DNA of 60,133 nucleotides, from NCBI GenBank assembly GCA_016193045.1, contig JACPSW010000011.1, forward strand, positions 1 through 60,133. Direction: 5' to 3'. Positions within the stretch are counted from its first letter, which is position 1. Every line of letters begins with the position of its first letter. The stretch is from Candidatus Rokuibacteriota bacterium (GTDB taxonomy: Bacteria > Methylomirabilota > Methylomirabilia > Rokubacteriales > CSP1-6). The notes under the pieces are model-generated. The model saw only the letters and a list, made by a program, of their open reading frames with translations. It did no database searches and was not told where the DNA came from. Below are positions 48,775 to 57,705 of this stretch, piece by piece. The translations under genes and the position numbers were made by a program.

Positions 48775-49338
48775 TCAGCCCCCCCGCGGGAAACGGGGAG
48801 ACGCGCCCAGACGAGCGGCGCGGCCGAACCCGCTCAGATCCCGCCCTTCGAGCTTTTTCCCCTCTACCTTCGCGCTTCCTTCCTGCAAGAGCATCCTCGC
48901 TCCTTCGAGGTTCCCGTTCGCGAGATGCTGGAACCCGACGGCGACCTGGATCAGCCCCTGCAGCGCCTCCCGCGCCGGACCCTCCCCCCGCATCCAGTAC
49001 GGCTCCAGGAGCTCGTGCACCTCGAAGAAGAGCCCCGCATCGAAGAGATCGGCCGCCTGGTCCAGGGCCTCCGCGAGCGCGGGCTCGGCCGGCGCCAGCG
49101 CCCGAGCGCGCACCACGTCCCAGGCGTTCAGGGCCCGGTCGCAGAGCTCCTTCCTGAACCGGCGGTGCTCTTTCCGGAGCGCCGCGGGGAACTCCGCGGC
49201 GAGCTCGGGCGGCGCCGGGGCGTCCTCGGGCTCGCCGCAGAATCGGACGAGGACCGACAGCGTGTTGCGCGCGGTGGGATCGCGGAGAGAATCCAGGATC
49301 AATTCCGCCAGGCGGTTTCGGAGCGGCAGCGGCAGCAC
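48775..49338 (-). CDS. DUF309 domain protein
   Basis: 187 residues from GTG 49338, 2 bp after the RDD gene stop. The C-terminal half holds the DUF309 helical motif LFDAGLFFEVHELLEPYW, followed by REALQGLIQVAVGFQHLANG. The N-terminal half (about 85 residues) is a helical extension not usual for DUF309. Function unknown; family members are thought to bind a small ligand through the conserved His/Glu. The much longer open frame to 50400 is antisense shadow. Confidence 0.8.
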   Translation of the reverse strand: MLPLPLRNRLAELILDSLRDPTARNTLSVLVRFCGEPEDAPAPPELAAEFPAALRKEHRRFRKELCDRALNAWDVVRARALAPAEPALAEALDQAADLFDAGLFFEVHELLEPYWMRGEGPAREALQGLIQVAVGFQHLANGNLEGARMLLQEGSAKVEGKKLEGRDLSGFGRAARLGASPRFPRGG

Positions 49339-49340
49339 GA

Positions 49341-50411
49341 TCAGCGAATGTATGTGACCCGGCTCCCGGCGATGAGATCGTGCAGCGCCCGCTTGTCCGA
49401 CCTGAGACCGGCCATGATGTACCCGATCATCAAGATCAGCCCGGAGAGGAGGCTCCCGAACCAGCGAAGGAAGGCACCGCCGTAGCCCAGGGGACTCCCG
49501 TCCACGCGCACGACCTTCATGCCGAGAGCCATCTTGCCCAGGGTCTGCCCCCACCTGCCATGCATCCAGACGCTGTAGACCACGAGGGCAGCCGCCAGGA
49601 ACAGCCCCAACGTGATGACGACCGCCATCGCCGCTACGCGATTCCCCGCCGCCATCGTCAGGGGAATCGCGATGGCCGAGATGATCCCGATGGGCACCAG
49701 GAGGAGCGAGAGTGCCTGCCCGTCGATGCCCAGGGCCACGAACCGCATCCAGAAACCGGCGGGCTTCCCCTCCAGCCAGGGCCGGCGAACCTTCATGACC
49801 CGCGTGCCGGCCACGAGGTCGTGGAGCGCGCGCTTGTCGGAGCGGAGCCCGGCCATGAGGTAGCCGACGCCGAGCGTGACGGTGGACAGGAACAAGCCGA
49901 GCCAGCGACCCCCTGCGCGCCCGTAGCCGATCGGCTCTCCGTCCACCTTGACCACCTTCACCCCGGTCGCGACCTTGCCCAGGGTTTGCCCGTACGTCCC
50001 GTGCATCCACACGATATAACCGGCGGAGACTACGAACGCAACCAGGAAGTACCCCGCATTGACCGCGAACAGCCGAGCCGGGTCCGGCTGGCGACCGATG
50101 CCGCCGGCCAGCAGCGTGGGGTAGTAGATGAGAAGCTGGAAGGGCAGGAACACCGCCTGGAGGACGAGCGAGTCGACGACCAATGCGGCGCCGCGGACCC
50201 AGAATCCGGCCGGGCTTCCCTCGGGCCAGATCCCGCCAGCCACGGGAGGTGGCGGCGCCACGACGCCGGGGCTGGGCGGCGGCGCCGGCGGGGCCGGCTT
50301 CTGGCCGAGTGTGTCGAGGTACGCGCGGTAACGGGAAACAGCGACGCGGCAGCGCGGACACTCGTCCGCCTCCACCGGGGAATACCCGCACTTCGGACAA
50401 GTCTCAGCCAT
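49341..50411 (-). CDS. zinc-ribbon protein with two tandem RDD membrane domains
   Basis: 356 residues. N-terminal zinc ribbon CPKCGYSPVEADECPRC (about residues 5-21), Pro-rich linker, then two RDD domains of about 140 residues (each with GFW-R-ALVVD-type start, HGTYGQTLGKVATGVKVVKV or HGRWGQTLGKMALGMKVVRV, and GYLMAGLRSDKRALHDLVAG or GYIMAGLRSDKRALHDLIAG). The near-identical blocks show an internal duplication. Likely an inner-membrane protein of unknown function. ATG 50411 is taken from the ribbon and the promoter position. Confidence 0.85.
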   Translation of the reverse strand: MAETCPKCGYSPVEADECPRCRVAVSRYRAYLDTLGQKPAPPAPPPSPGVVAPPPPVAGGIWPEGSPAGFWVRGAALVVDSLVLQAVFLPFQLLIYYPTLLAGGIGRQPDPARLFAVNAGYFLVAFVVSAGYIVWMHGTYGQTLGKVATGVKVVKVDGEPIGYGRAGGRWLGLFLSTVTLGVGYLMAGLRSDKRALHDLVAGTRVMKVRRPWLEGKPAGFWMRFVALGIDGQALSLLLVPIGIISAIAIPLTMAAGNRVAAMAVVITLGLFLAAALVVYSVWMHGRWGQTLGKMALGMKVVRVDGSPLGYGGAFLRWFGSLLSGLILMIGYIMAGLRSDKRALHDLIAGSRVTYIR

Positions 50412-50427
50412 GCCCGGATTACAAAGC

Positions 50428-50456
50428 ACTATAGCAGACGCCTCCGCGCACACCAA
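50428..50456 (-). promoter_or_regulatory. promoter of the RDD operon
   Basis: Minus strand TTGGTG (50456-50451), 17-bp spacer, TATAGT (50433-50428). Start site about 10 nt before ATG 50411. Confidence 0.55.
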
Positions 50457-50470
50457 GAAACGGTGTGGGG

Positions 50471-50476
50471 TATAAT
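50471..50476 (+). promoter_or_regulatory. -10 box of moeA, leaderless arrangement
   Basis: Consensus TATAAT lies exactly 6 nt before ATG 50483, so the transcript would begin at the start codon; no SD is present. No clear -35. Confidence 0.6.
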
Positions 50477-50482
50477 AACGCC

Positions 50483-51682
50483 ATGATCTCGGTCGGGGAG
50501 GGGCAAGCCCACGTCCTGGCCCGGGTCACCTCGGTCACCTCGCCGGAACTCATTCCCGTCCCTGGCGCGCTGGGCCGGGTCCTGGCCGACGACCTCCGGG
50601 CGCCCTTCGACGTGCCGCCGGCCGACAACTCGGCCGTGGACGGCTACGCTGTGGCAGGCTCAGACATTCCGGCCGCGGGCACCGCCGCCCTTCACGTCAT
50701 CGCCGACCTCCCCGCTGGCTCCGTCTTCGACGGCGCGGTCAAGCCGGGACAGGCGGTGCGCATCATGACGGGCGCGCCGATGCCGGCGGGCACCGACACC
50801 GTGGTGCCCCAGGAGCTGGTGGAGCGAGCGCGCGATCAGGTCAAGGTGCCGACCACTGCCAAGGGGTCGAACGTCCGCCTGAGCGGGGAGGATGTGCGGG
50901 CCGGCGCCGTCGTCATCGAGGCCGGCACCGTCCTCCGCCCGCAGGAACTCGGCGTCATCGCCTCGCTTGGCCTCCCGCAAATTCTCGTGAGGCAGAAGGT
51001 GCGCGTCGCGATCCTTTCGACGGGGGATGAAGTAGCGGAGCCCGGCGACCCCCGCAAGCCGGGCCAGATCTACGACTCGAACCGGTTCGCGCTCCGGGGC
51101 CTCGTCGAGCAGGCCGGCGGCGCGGCGACAGATTTCGGCATCGCCCCCGACGTTCGTGATGAGCTCCGGGCAAGGCTCCTGGAGGCCGGCCGAGCGGCCG
51201 ACATCGTGCTGACCTCCGGCGGTGTCTCCGTCGGGATCTACGATCTCGTCAAAGACGTGCTCGGCGAGATCGGGGGCATCGACTTCTGGCAGGTGGCCAT
51301 GCAGCCCGGGCGGCCGATGGCGGTCGGCCGGATCGGCGAGGCGCTCTTCTTCGGCCTGCCGGGCAACCCCGTGGCCTCCATGCTGACCTTCCTCCTCTTC
51401 GTCCGCCCGGCGCTCTGGAAGCTGGCCGGCCGCCGCGACATGTTCGCCGTGCAGTTCCCCGCGGTGGCGACGGAGCCGATGCGCAAGAAACCGGGACGGC
51501 GGGAGTTCAAGCGCGGCGTTCTGACGTTCGGGGCCCGGGGGTGGGAAGTCCGAACCACGGGCCCCCAGGGCTCGGGTATCCTCACCTCGATGGTGGCGGG
51601 GAACTGCCTCATCGTCATCGAGGAGGAGCGTGGCGACGTGAAGCCCGGCGAGACCGTCCTGATTGAGCCATTCAGCTGGTGA
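50483..51682 (+). CDS. moeA: molybdopterin molybdenumtransferase MoeA
   Basis: 399-residue MoeA, which inserts molybdate into adenylylated molybdopterin. Family blocks in order: PPADNSAVDGYAV, GAPMPAGTDTVVP, ILSTGDEVAEPG, YDSNRFAL, SGGVSVGIYDLVK, PGRPMAVGR and FFGLPGNPVASML. ATG 50483 fits the TATAAT box and family length; the frame starts earlier at 50465 without support. It is divergent from the RDD gene. No other molybdenum-cofactor gene is in the window besides the distant MoaD-like carrier. Confidence 0.94.
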   Translation: MISVGEGQAHVLARVTSVTSPELIPVPGALGRVLADDLRAPFDVPPADNSAVDGYAVAGSDIPAAGTAALHVIADLPAGSVFDGAVKPGQAVRIMTGAPMPAGTDTVVPQELVERARDQVKVPTTAKGSNVRLSGEDVRAGAVVIEAGTVLRPQELGVIASLGLPQILVRQKVRVAILSTGDEVAEPGDPRKPGQIYDSNRFALRGLVEQAGGAATDFGIAPDVRDELRARLLEAGRAADIVLTSGGVSVGIYDLVKDVLGEIGGIDFWQVAMQPGRPMAVGRIGEALFFGLPGNPVASMLTFLLFVRPALWKLAGRRDMFAVQFPAVATEPMRKKPGRREFKRGVLTFGARGWEVRTTGPQGSGILTSMVAGNCLIVIEEERGDVKPGETVLIEPFSW

Positions 51683-51748
51683 GAGCCTGCGCGGCCCGAT
51701 CGGGACTGAGATCGCGTACGAAAGTGAGATAAGGTAAGATCCGGCGGA

Positions 51749-51784
51749 GGCACGGGCGTGGCGACAGCCCGGGGTGCCCGTGCC
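51749..51784 (+). terminator. GC-rich hairpin between moeA and the tldD-like gene
   Basis: GGCACGGGC (51749-51757) pairs perfectly with GCCCGTGCC (51776-51784). There is no T-run, so it may be a factor-dependent terminator or leader structure. The rest of 51683-51804 shows no gene. Confidence 0.4.
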
Positions 51785-51804
51785 CTGATAAATGGGAGAC
51801 CTGC

Positions 51805-53388
51805 ATGCCTAGAAAGATCACCACCGCCCTCATCGACGACGTCAAGGAGATGGTCCACCACCTCGCCACCGCCCATTTCCGAAGCCTGGCCCATCTCCGC
51901 TACGGCGACGTCAGGCTCGAGGTGGCGGAAGGGAAGGCGGCCGCCGCCGAGAACGGGGCGAGCAAGTTCTCGGGCGAGGACTACGGCTTCTCCTTCGGCA
52001 TCCGGGTGCTGGCCGGCGAGCGCATGGTGGCGCCCGGCTACTTCGGCCGCTCACTCGGCGCCGCCGACCTCGACTCCCTCGAGAAGATCCTGAAGGAGGG
52101 CATCGAGAAAGCCTACCGCCGCGCCATGGCCAACGGCGAGCTCAAGGCCACGGTCCGGGAAAAGTTCGGAAGCCTCGGCGACTCGCTCGCTGACACGCGC
52201 CTCCATCCCATCCGGGTGAGCCAGGACCTTGTCCCCGCCGAATACGAGATCGACCCGCGGACCGTGGATCTCAAGGAGATGGAGCGTTACACGACCGACG
52301 TCTCCCGACAGGTGGGCGCCCTCGGCGACGGAGTGAAGTACAACTTCATCTCCACCATGACCCAGCTCGCCCGCGAGCTCTTCGCCTCCTCCGAGGGCGC
52401 GCTGATCGACCAGGCCTTCGCCCTGACCCAGGGAATGTGCTACGTGGTCGCCGCCTCGAACGGGACGAGCCAGGAGCTCTACGACGTCCTGGGTCACCAG
52501 CGCGGCTGGGAGATCCTCGCGCGCGGGGTGAACGAGCCGCTCATGACCTTCCCGCCCTTCGTCGACTTCGCGCGATCCCTGGCGACCGAAGCGGTCGAGC
52601 TGGCGGCAGCACCCGCCCTCCCCTCCACCGAGGGCGAGGTGGTGGTGGTAACGGATCCCCACTACAACACCCTGGTCTCCCACGAGATCATCGGCCACCC
52701 CGTGGAGCTGGACCGCGTGCTCAAAATGGAAACCGCCTACGCCGGGCGCTCCTGGCTCTTGCGGGGCCTCGACGAGCACCAGGTCGGCAAGCCGGTCGCC
52801 TCCCCGCTGGTCACGGCGTACTCGGACCCTTCCCTCCCCGGCTACGGGCACTACAAATACGACCACGAGGGCACGCCGGCCAAGCGCGTCGTCCACATCG
52901 ACAAGGGCGTCTTCAAGGGCTTCATGAACAGCCGGCAGACGGCGGCGATCTTCGGAGGCGACCCCAACGGCCACTGGAAGGCCACGGATTCGTCTCTGGT
53001 CCCGCTGATCCGCATGTCCAACACCGTCTTCGACGGGGGCGACCGCGACGCCCGCGACATCATCGCCGAGGTGGACCACGGCTACTACCTCGTCGGCCAC
53101 CGGATCCCCTCCATCGCCGAGAGTCGCGAGAACTTCCGCATCTCGGCGCGCAAGGTGTACGAGATCCGGAACGGCCGGCTCGGCCAGCTCTACCGGGACG
53201 GCGGCATCATGGCCGATACCAAGGACTACCTGATGAAGGTCGACGCAGTGGGGTCGGACTTCCGCCTCTACCCGATCCCCACCTGTGGCAAGGGCCAGCC
53301 CATGCAGACCAAGAAGCTGGGCAACGGCGGCCCGACGATGCGGAGCCGCGCGCGGCTCACGGGTCCCGTCGTCGGCGCCATGGATTGA
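51805..53388 (+). CDS. TldD-family metallopeptidase
   Basis: 527-residue TldD/PmbA-family protein, somewhat longer than E. coli TldD (481). The zinc-binding and catalytic HEXXXH is intact in LVSHEIIGHPVELDR (near residue 294-304). GGDPNGHWKATDSS and RISARKVYEIRNG are in the C-terminal region. TldD forms a heterodimer with TldE/PmbA and cleaves unfolded peptides; known roles include microcin B17 maturation and CcdA turnover. A PmbA-like gene follows after one enoyl-CoA hydratase gene. GGGAGACC is 5 nt before ATG 51805. Confidence 0.9.
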   Translation: MPRKITTALIDDVKEMVHHLATAHFRSLAHLRYGDVRLEVAEGKAAAAENGASKFSGEDYGFSFGIRVLAGERMVAPGYFGRSLGAADLDSLEKILKEGIEKAYRRAMANGELKATVREKFGSLGDSLADTRLHPIRVSQDLVPAEYEIDPRTVDLKEMERYTTDVSRQVGALGDGVKYNFISTMTQLARELFASSEGALIDQAFALTQGMCYVVAASNGTSQELYDVLGHQRGWEILARGVNEPLMTFPPFVDFARSLATEAVELAAAPALPSTEGEVVVVTDPHYNTLVSHEIIGHPVELDRVLKMETAYAGRSWLLRGLDEHQVGKPVASPLVTAYSDPSLPGYGHYKYDHEGTPAKRVVHIDKGVFKGFMNSRQTAAIFGGDPNGHWKATDSSLVPLIRMSNTVFDGGDRDARDIIAEVDHGYYLVGHRIPSIAESRENFRISARKVYEIRNGRLGQLYRDGGIMADTKDYLMKVDAVGSDFRLYPIPTCGKGQPMQTKKLGNGGPTMRSRARLTGPVVGAMD

Positions 53389-53407
53389 AAGGAAGGAGCT
53401 TCGTCCC

Positions 53408-54178
53408 ATGAAAGTTCTGGTCGAAAAGGACGGTCCCGTCACCACGGTCATCATCAACCGCCCCGAGGCCCGGAACGCGGTGGACCCGGAGACGGCGGCG
53501 GCGCTTCGAGAAGCGTTCCGCGCCTTCGAGAAGGACGGCGATGCGCTGGCCGCGGTGCTGGGGGGCGCCGGCGGGTGCTTCTGCGCGGGGTATGACCTGA
53601 AGGTTGCGTCGAGCCTCAGCCTCCGCGACCCGTCCGACCTCGAGGGAGAGGGCCCGATGGGGCCCAGCCGGATGCTCTTGAGCAAGCCCGTCATCGCCGC
53701 CGTCGATGGCTATGCCGTCGCGGGCGGCTTGGAGCTGGCGCTCTGGTGCGATCTCCGGGTGATGGACGAAGGCGCGCAGTTCGGCGTCTTCTGCCGGCGC
53801 TGGGGGGTCCCCCTCATCGACGGCGGCACCGTCCGCCTGCCACGGCTGATCGGCCTGAGCCGGGCTCTGGACATGATCCTCACCGGCCGGCCCGTCGGCG
53901 CGGCCGAGGCGCTCCAGTGGGGGCTCGCCAACCGCGTGGTCCCCAAAGGCCAGGCGCGCGCGGAGGCCCAGAAGCTGGCGCGCGAGATCGCGCGGTTCCC
54001 CCAGGTCTGCCTACGGGCCGACAGGATGTCGGCCTATCGCCAGTGGAACTTCGACTTGGCGGAGGCGCTCCAGGCCGAGGGGCGCGCCGGGTACCGGCCA
54101 CTCGTGGAAGAGGCGCGGGCGGGCGCCGGCCGCTTCGCCACCGGGGCAGGCCGCCACGGCTCCTTCGAACGTTTGTAG
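53408..54178 (+). CDS. enoyl-CoA hydratase/isomerase family protein
   Basis: 256-residue crotonase-fold protein: NRPEARNAVDPETAAAL, GGAGGCFCAGYDLK (oxyanion hole), DGYAVAGGLELALWCDLRV and GVPLIDGGTVRLPRLIG. The usual catalytic Glu of hydratases is not clear; Asp in LIDGG may act instead. ATG 53408 has AAGGAAGGAG 8 nt upstream. It lies 19 bp after the tldD-like stop and separates the two halves of the TldD/PmbA pair, an unusual insertion. Confidence 0.87.
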   Translation: MKVLVEKDGPVTTVIINRPEARNAVDPETAAALREAFRAFEKDGDALAAVLGGAGGCFCAGYDLKVASSLSLRDPSDLEGEGPMGPSRMLLSKPVIAAVDGYAVAGGLELALWCDLRVMDEGAQFGVFCRRWGVPLIDGGTVRLPRLIGLSRALDMILTGRPVGAAEALQWGLANRVVPKGQARAEAQKLAREIARFPQVCLRADRMSAYRQWNFDLAEALQAEGRAGYRPLVEEARAGAGRFATGAGRHGSFERL

Positions 54179-54221
54179 AATGTCGAAGCGGCCCGCGGCC
54201 CGGATCGAGCGCCACGAATAG

Positions 54222-54273
54222 CCCCCTCACCCTCCCCTCTCCCCCAGCGGGGGAGAGGATCAAGGTGAGGGGG
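54222..54273. repeat. CTCTCCCC/GGGGAGAG hairpin repeat, copy 3
   Basis: CCCCTCACCCTCCCCTCTCC, then CCCAGCGGGGGAGAGG and GGTGAGGGGGG form nested stems. Here it is intergenic, just before the pmbA-like start, and its right end supplies the SD (GGGGAGG) of that gene. Confidence 0.75.
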
Positions 54274-54284
54274 GAGGAACGCAC

Positions 54285-55844
54285 ATGCCCACGACCTCTG
54301 AGTTGGCCAGGGCGGTCAGGCAGGCCTTCGAGTACCTGAAGGCGCAGGGCGACATCCGCGAGGCCGAGGTCTTCGCCGCCGCCAACGGCTCGCTGCTCAC
54401 GCGCGTCAATTACACCTCGCACATCCCCTGCAACGGCGTCGAGGAGCCCAAGTCCACGGAGTCCTACGGGATCGGGATCCAGGCGGTCTTCAACTCGCCC
54501 GAGGGTTTGAAGGTCGGCTTCGGCAGCGAGCCGAGCGATCTCACGCTGGAAGGGGCCCGGCGGGCGCTCGAGAAGGCGCGCCAGGGGGCGGTCCACGACC
54601 CCGAGTTCCACTCGCTCGCCAAGCCCACGGGCGAGCCCAGGACGCTGACCGACTACCACGACCCGAAGCTCCTCCAGGTGCGGGACGAGGAGCTGGTGGA
54701 AAACGGCTGGAAAGTCGTGACCGGAGCGCTCCGGACCTTCATGGCGTCCTCGCGGCTCGTGGACCTCGCCGGACGCGAGGCAGCGGTCAAGCGCCTGGGG
54801 CTGATCCTGGGCGGCGACGTCACGATCCTCCAGGAGCGCATCGCGCTCGCCTCCTCGCACATGCCGGAGGTCCAGCGTGACGAGTCGACGCTGATCATGA
54901 GCTTCCTCACGGCGATGGTGGAGGCCAGAGACGCCAAGGGCTCGGGCTGGTCCACGGGCACGCGCCTCGACCACTTCACCGATGAGGCCGGCGTGGACGC
55001 CGCCGCCAACGCGATCCAGGCCATCGGCGGCGAGCGGGTGCGCTCCGGCGACTACATGGTGATCCTCGGCCGGCAGCCCGTCACCGATATCCTCAACAAC
55101 CTCGTCCTGCCGTCCTGCACCGCGAGTGCCTTCTATTCCTCGAGCACGCCGTTTCTGGGAAAGCTCGGCAAACCGGTGGCCTCCCCGTTGCTCACCATCT
55201 ACGACCATGGAGCGATGCCGGGGTTCATGGGGTCGAAAGGCATCACGTGCGAGGGCCTGCCGACCGGGCGCACCAATCTCGTCAGGAACGGCGTGCTGGT
55301 CGGGTGTCTCACGAACTGGTACGAGGCCCAGCGACTCCTCGGCGACCCCAAGCTCAACGAGAAGCTGGGGGCGGAGCCGGACGCGGCGCGCGCGGCCCTC
55401 GTCCCGCGCAACGGCTTCCGCTTCGGCACCGGCGGCGGCCGCATGTTCGATACCCAGCCCGGCGTCGCCGCGTCCAACGTGGTCGTCGAAGGCACGGAGT
55501 CGGTGCCGCTCGAAGAGCTCATCGGCCGCGTGAGGAACGGCCTCTACATCGGCCGGATCTGGTACACCTACCCGATCAACGGCCTCCGCGCCGGGGACTT
55601 CACTTGCACGGTCGTCGGCGACTCGTTTATCATCAGGGACGGACAGCTCGTGGCTCCCATCAAAGCGAACACGATCCGTATCAACGACAACTTCACCCGT
55701 ATCCTCGCCAACATCGTCGGCATCACCAAGGACGTCAAGGGGACGCTGGTCTGGGCGGCCGACGAGGTCGTGTACGCTCCCGAGGTCGCCGTCAGGGGCG
55801 TGCACGTCGATGAGATCGCGGGGTTCATGGAGGACCTGACCTGA
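54285..55844 (+). CDS. PmbA/TldE-like protein, partner of the TldD-family gene
   Basis: 519-residue protein with the PmbA/TldE fold. It lacks a HEXXXH motif, as expected for the non-catalytic subunit. Recognisable blocks: EAEVFAAANGSLLTRVN at the N-terminus, LGKPVASPLLTIYDHG, GLPTGRTNLVRNGVLVGCLT, RIWYTYPINGLRAGDFTCTV near the C-terminus. Likely forms the heteromeric protease with the TldD-family protein at 51805. No RiPP precursor-like small ORF is evident between or beside them. SD GGGGAGG 7 nt upstream. The stop overlaps the transketolase start (TGATG). Confidence 0.87.
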   Translation: MPTTSELARAVRQAFEYLKAQGDIREAEVFAAANGSLLTRVNYTSHIPCNGVEEPKSTESYGIGIQAVFNSPEGLKVGFGSEPSDLTLEGARRALEKARQGAVHDPEFHSLAKPTGEPRTLTDYHDPKLLQVRDEELVENGWKVVTGALRTFMASSRLVDLAGREAAVKRLGLILGGDVTILQERIALASSHMPEVQRDESTLIMSFLTAMVEARDAKGSGWSTGTRLDHFTDEAGVDAAANAIQAIGGERVRSGDYMVILGRQPVTDILNNLVLPSCTASAFYSSSTPFLGKLGKPVASPLLTIYDHGAMPGFMGSKGITCEGLPTGRTNLVRNGVLVGCLTNWYEAQRLLGDPKLNEKLGAEPDAARAALVPRNGFRFGTGGGRMFDTQPGVAASNVVVEGTESVPLEELIGRVRNGLYIGRIWYTYPINGLRAGDFTCTVVGDSFIIRDGQLVAPIKANTIRINDNFTRILANIVGITKDVKGTLVWAADEVVYAPEVAVRGVHVDEIAGFMEDLT

Positions 55845-56767
55845 TGCCCACCGCCGACCTCGCCCGCCTCCAGTCCATCGCCCGGGACTGCCGCGTTCAG
55901 ATCATCAGGATGCTCACCCACGCGGGGTCCGGGCATCCCGGCGGGTCGCTCTCGGTCATCGATATCCTGACCACGCTCTTCTTCGCACGCATGCGCTACG
56001 ACCCCAAGCGCCCCGACTGGCCGGACCGGGACCGGCTCGTGCTCTCGAAGGGCCACTGCGTGCCCGCGCTCTACTCGGTGATGGCCAAGGCGGGCTTCTT
56101 CCCCGAGGGCCGGCTGATCACGCTGCGCAAGCTGGGCAGCCCGCTCCAGGGGCATCCCGATCGGGTGATGCTGCCGGGCATCGAGGCCGCCACGGGCTCG
56201 CTCGGCCAGGGGCTCTCGATGGCGCTCGGGATGGCGCTCGGCCTCAGGCTCGACGGCCGCCCCTCCCGCGTCTACTGCGTGCTGGGCGACGGGGAGACCC
56301 AGGAGGGCCAGGTCTGGGAAGCCGCCATGGCGGCCCCCAAGCTGGGCCAGCCCGACCACCCGCTGGACAACCTCTGCGTGATCCTCGATTACAACGGCAT
56401 CCAGCTGGACGATTTCGTGAAGAAGGTGCTGGACCTGGAGCCGGTGCTGGAGAAGTGGAAGGCCTTTGGCTGGCCGCTGCTCGAGATCGACGGCCACGAC
56501 TTCACCCAGATCACGAAGGCCCTGGACCAGGCCGAGGCGACCAGGGGGCGGCCCACCTTCATCGTGGCCCACACGGTCAAGGGCAAGTCGGTCTCCTTCA
56601 TGGAAAACGACCCCGAGTGGCACGGCAAGGCTCCGAAGCCCCAGGAAGGGATCCGCGCCATCCGTGAGATCCTCAGCGTCGCCGAGGGCGACTGGCCCGC
56701 GTACCGCCAGGCCCACGCGGAGACCGCGGCGATCGTCGAGGAACTGGAAGCGCTGGAGAAGAAATAA
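55844..56767 (+). CDS. transketolase, N-terminal (TPP-binding) subunit
   Basis: 307-residue first half of a split transketolase. TPP/metal motif GDGETQEGQVWEAAMAA (about residues 145-161) with later N/D ligands; early catalytic His segments AGSGHPGGSLS and KGHCVPALY. Split transketolases occur in archaea and several bacterial phyla. Together with the next gene it transfers two-carbon units between sugars, or acts in a related reaction such as dihydroxyacetone or aromatic precursor formation. Confidence 0.92.
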   Translation: MPTADLARLQSIARDCRVQIIRMLTHAGSGHPGGSLSVIDILTTLFFARMRYDPKRPDWPDRDRLVLSKGHCVPALYSVMAKAGFFPEGRLITLRKLGSPLQGHPDRVMLPGIEAATGSLGQGLSMALGMALGLRLDGRPSRVYCVLGDGETQEGQVWEAAMAAPKLGQPDHPLDNLCVILDYNGIQLDDFVKKVLDLEPVLEKWKAFGWPLLEIDGHDFTQITKALDQAEATRGRPTFIVAHTVKGKSVSFMENDPEWHGKAPKPQEGIRAIREILSVAEGDWPAYRQAHAETAAIVEELEALEKK

Positions 56768-56778
56768 GGAGACCCTGC

Positions 56779-57705
56779 ATGCCGGCCAAGGCATCCCGCG
56801 CGGCGTTCGGCGAAGCGATCCTGGAGCTCGGGGCCCAGGACCCCCGGATCGTGATCGTGGACGCCGACCTCAGAAAATCCACCATGACCTCGGCCTTCGC
56901 CAAGGCCTACCCGGGGCGCGCCTTCAACGTCGGCATCGCCGAGTCCAACATGATCGGGATCGGCGCGGGGCTCGCCCTGGCGGGGAAGATCCCGTTCGTC
57001 TGCTCCTTCGCCTGCTTCGTGGTGGGGCGCTTCGAGACGATCCGCGTCTCGGTGGCCTACACCCGCGCCAACGTGAAGATCGTCGGCACCCACGCGGGGA
57101 TCGCCATCGGCGAGGACGGTTACAGCCAGATGGGGCTCGAGGACATCGCCTGTCTCCGGGCGCTGCCCAATATTCCGATCATCCAGCCGGCCGACGAGAT
57201 CGAGACGAAGCAGGCGGTGGCTTACGCCGTCGAGCACGCCGGCCCCCTCTACCTCCGCCTCACCCGCCAGAATCTCGAGCCCGTCTCTCCGCCCGCCTAC
57301 CGCTTCCAGTTCGGCAAGGCCGTGGTCCTCCGGCCCGGCGGCGACGTGGCGATCCTGGCCAGCGGCGGCCCCCTCTTCAACGCGCTCAAGGCGGCGGAGA
57401 AGCTCGAGGGCGAGGGGGTGCGGGCCGAGGTCGTCAACGTATCCTGTATCAAGCCTCTCGACGAGGAGCGGATCGTCGGGTCGGCGACCCGGACGGGGCG
57501 CGTGGTCACGGTGGAGGACCACTCGATCTGGGGCGGGCTGGGCGGAGCGGTCTCCGAGCTGCTGGCCGAGGTCCACCCGACCCCGGTGAAGCGGCTCGGG
57601 ATCCAGGGGTTCGGCGAATCCGGCGACCCCAAGGGTCTCTACGCCAAGCACGGCCTTGACCCGGAGGGGATCGCCCGGGGCGTGATGAAGTTCCTGAACC
57701 GCTAA
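56779..57705 (+). CDS. transketolase, C-terminal subunit
   Basis: 308-residue second half of the split enzyme: pyrimidine-binding domain (FNVGIAESNMIGIGAGLALA, with catalytic Glu in GIAESN), THAGIAIGEDGYSQMGLED and a C-terminal transketolase domain (GRVVTVEDHSIWGGLGGAV). GGAGAC precedes ATG 56779, 11 bp after the first subunit. Convergent with the nickel transporter gene, overlapping by 4 bp. Confidence 0.92.
   Translation: MPAKASRAAFGEAILELGAQDPRIVIVDADLRKSTMTSAFAKAYPGRAFNVGIAESNMIGIGAGLALAGKIPFVCSFACFVVGRFETIRVSVAYTRANVKIVGTHAGIAIGEDGYSQMGLEDIACLRALPNIPIIQPADEIETKQAVAYAVEHAGPLYLRLTRQNLEPVSPPAYRFQFGKAVVLRPGGDVAILASGGPLFNALKAAEKLEGEGVRAEVVNVSCIKPLDEERIVGSATRTGRVVTVEDHSIWGGLGGAVSELLAEVHPTPVKRLGIQGFGESGDPKGLYAKHGLDPEGIARGVMKFLNR

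Noticed and set aside
49339..50400. Long N-terminal extension of the DUF309 frame
   Set aside because: Shadow frame of the RDD gene with no recognisable domain.
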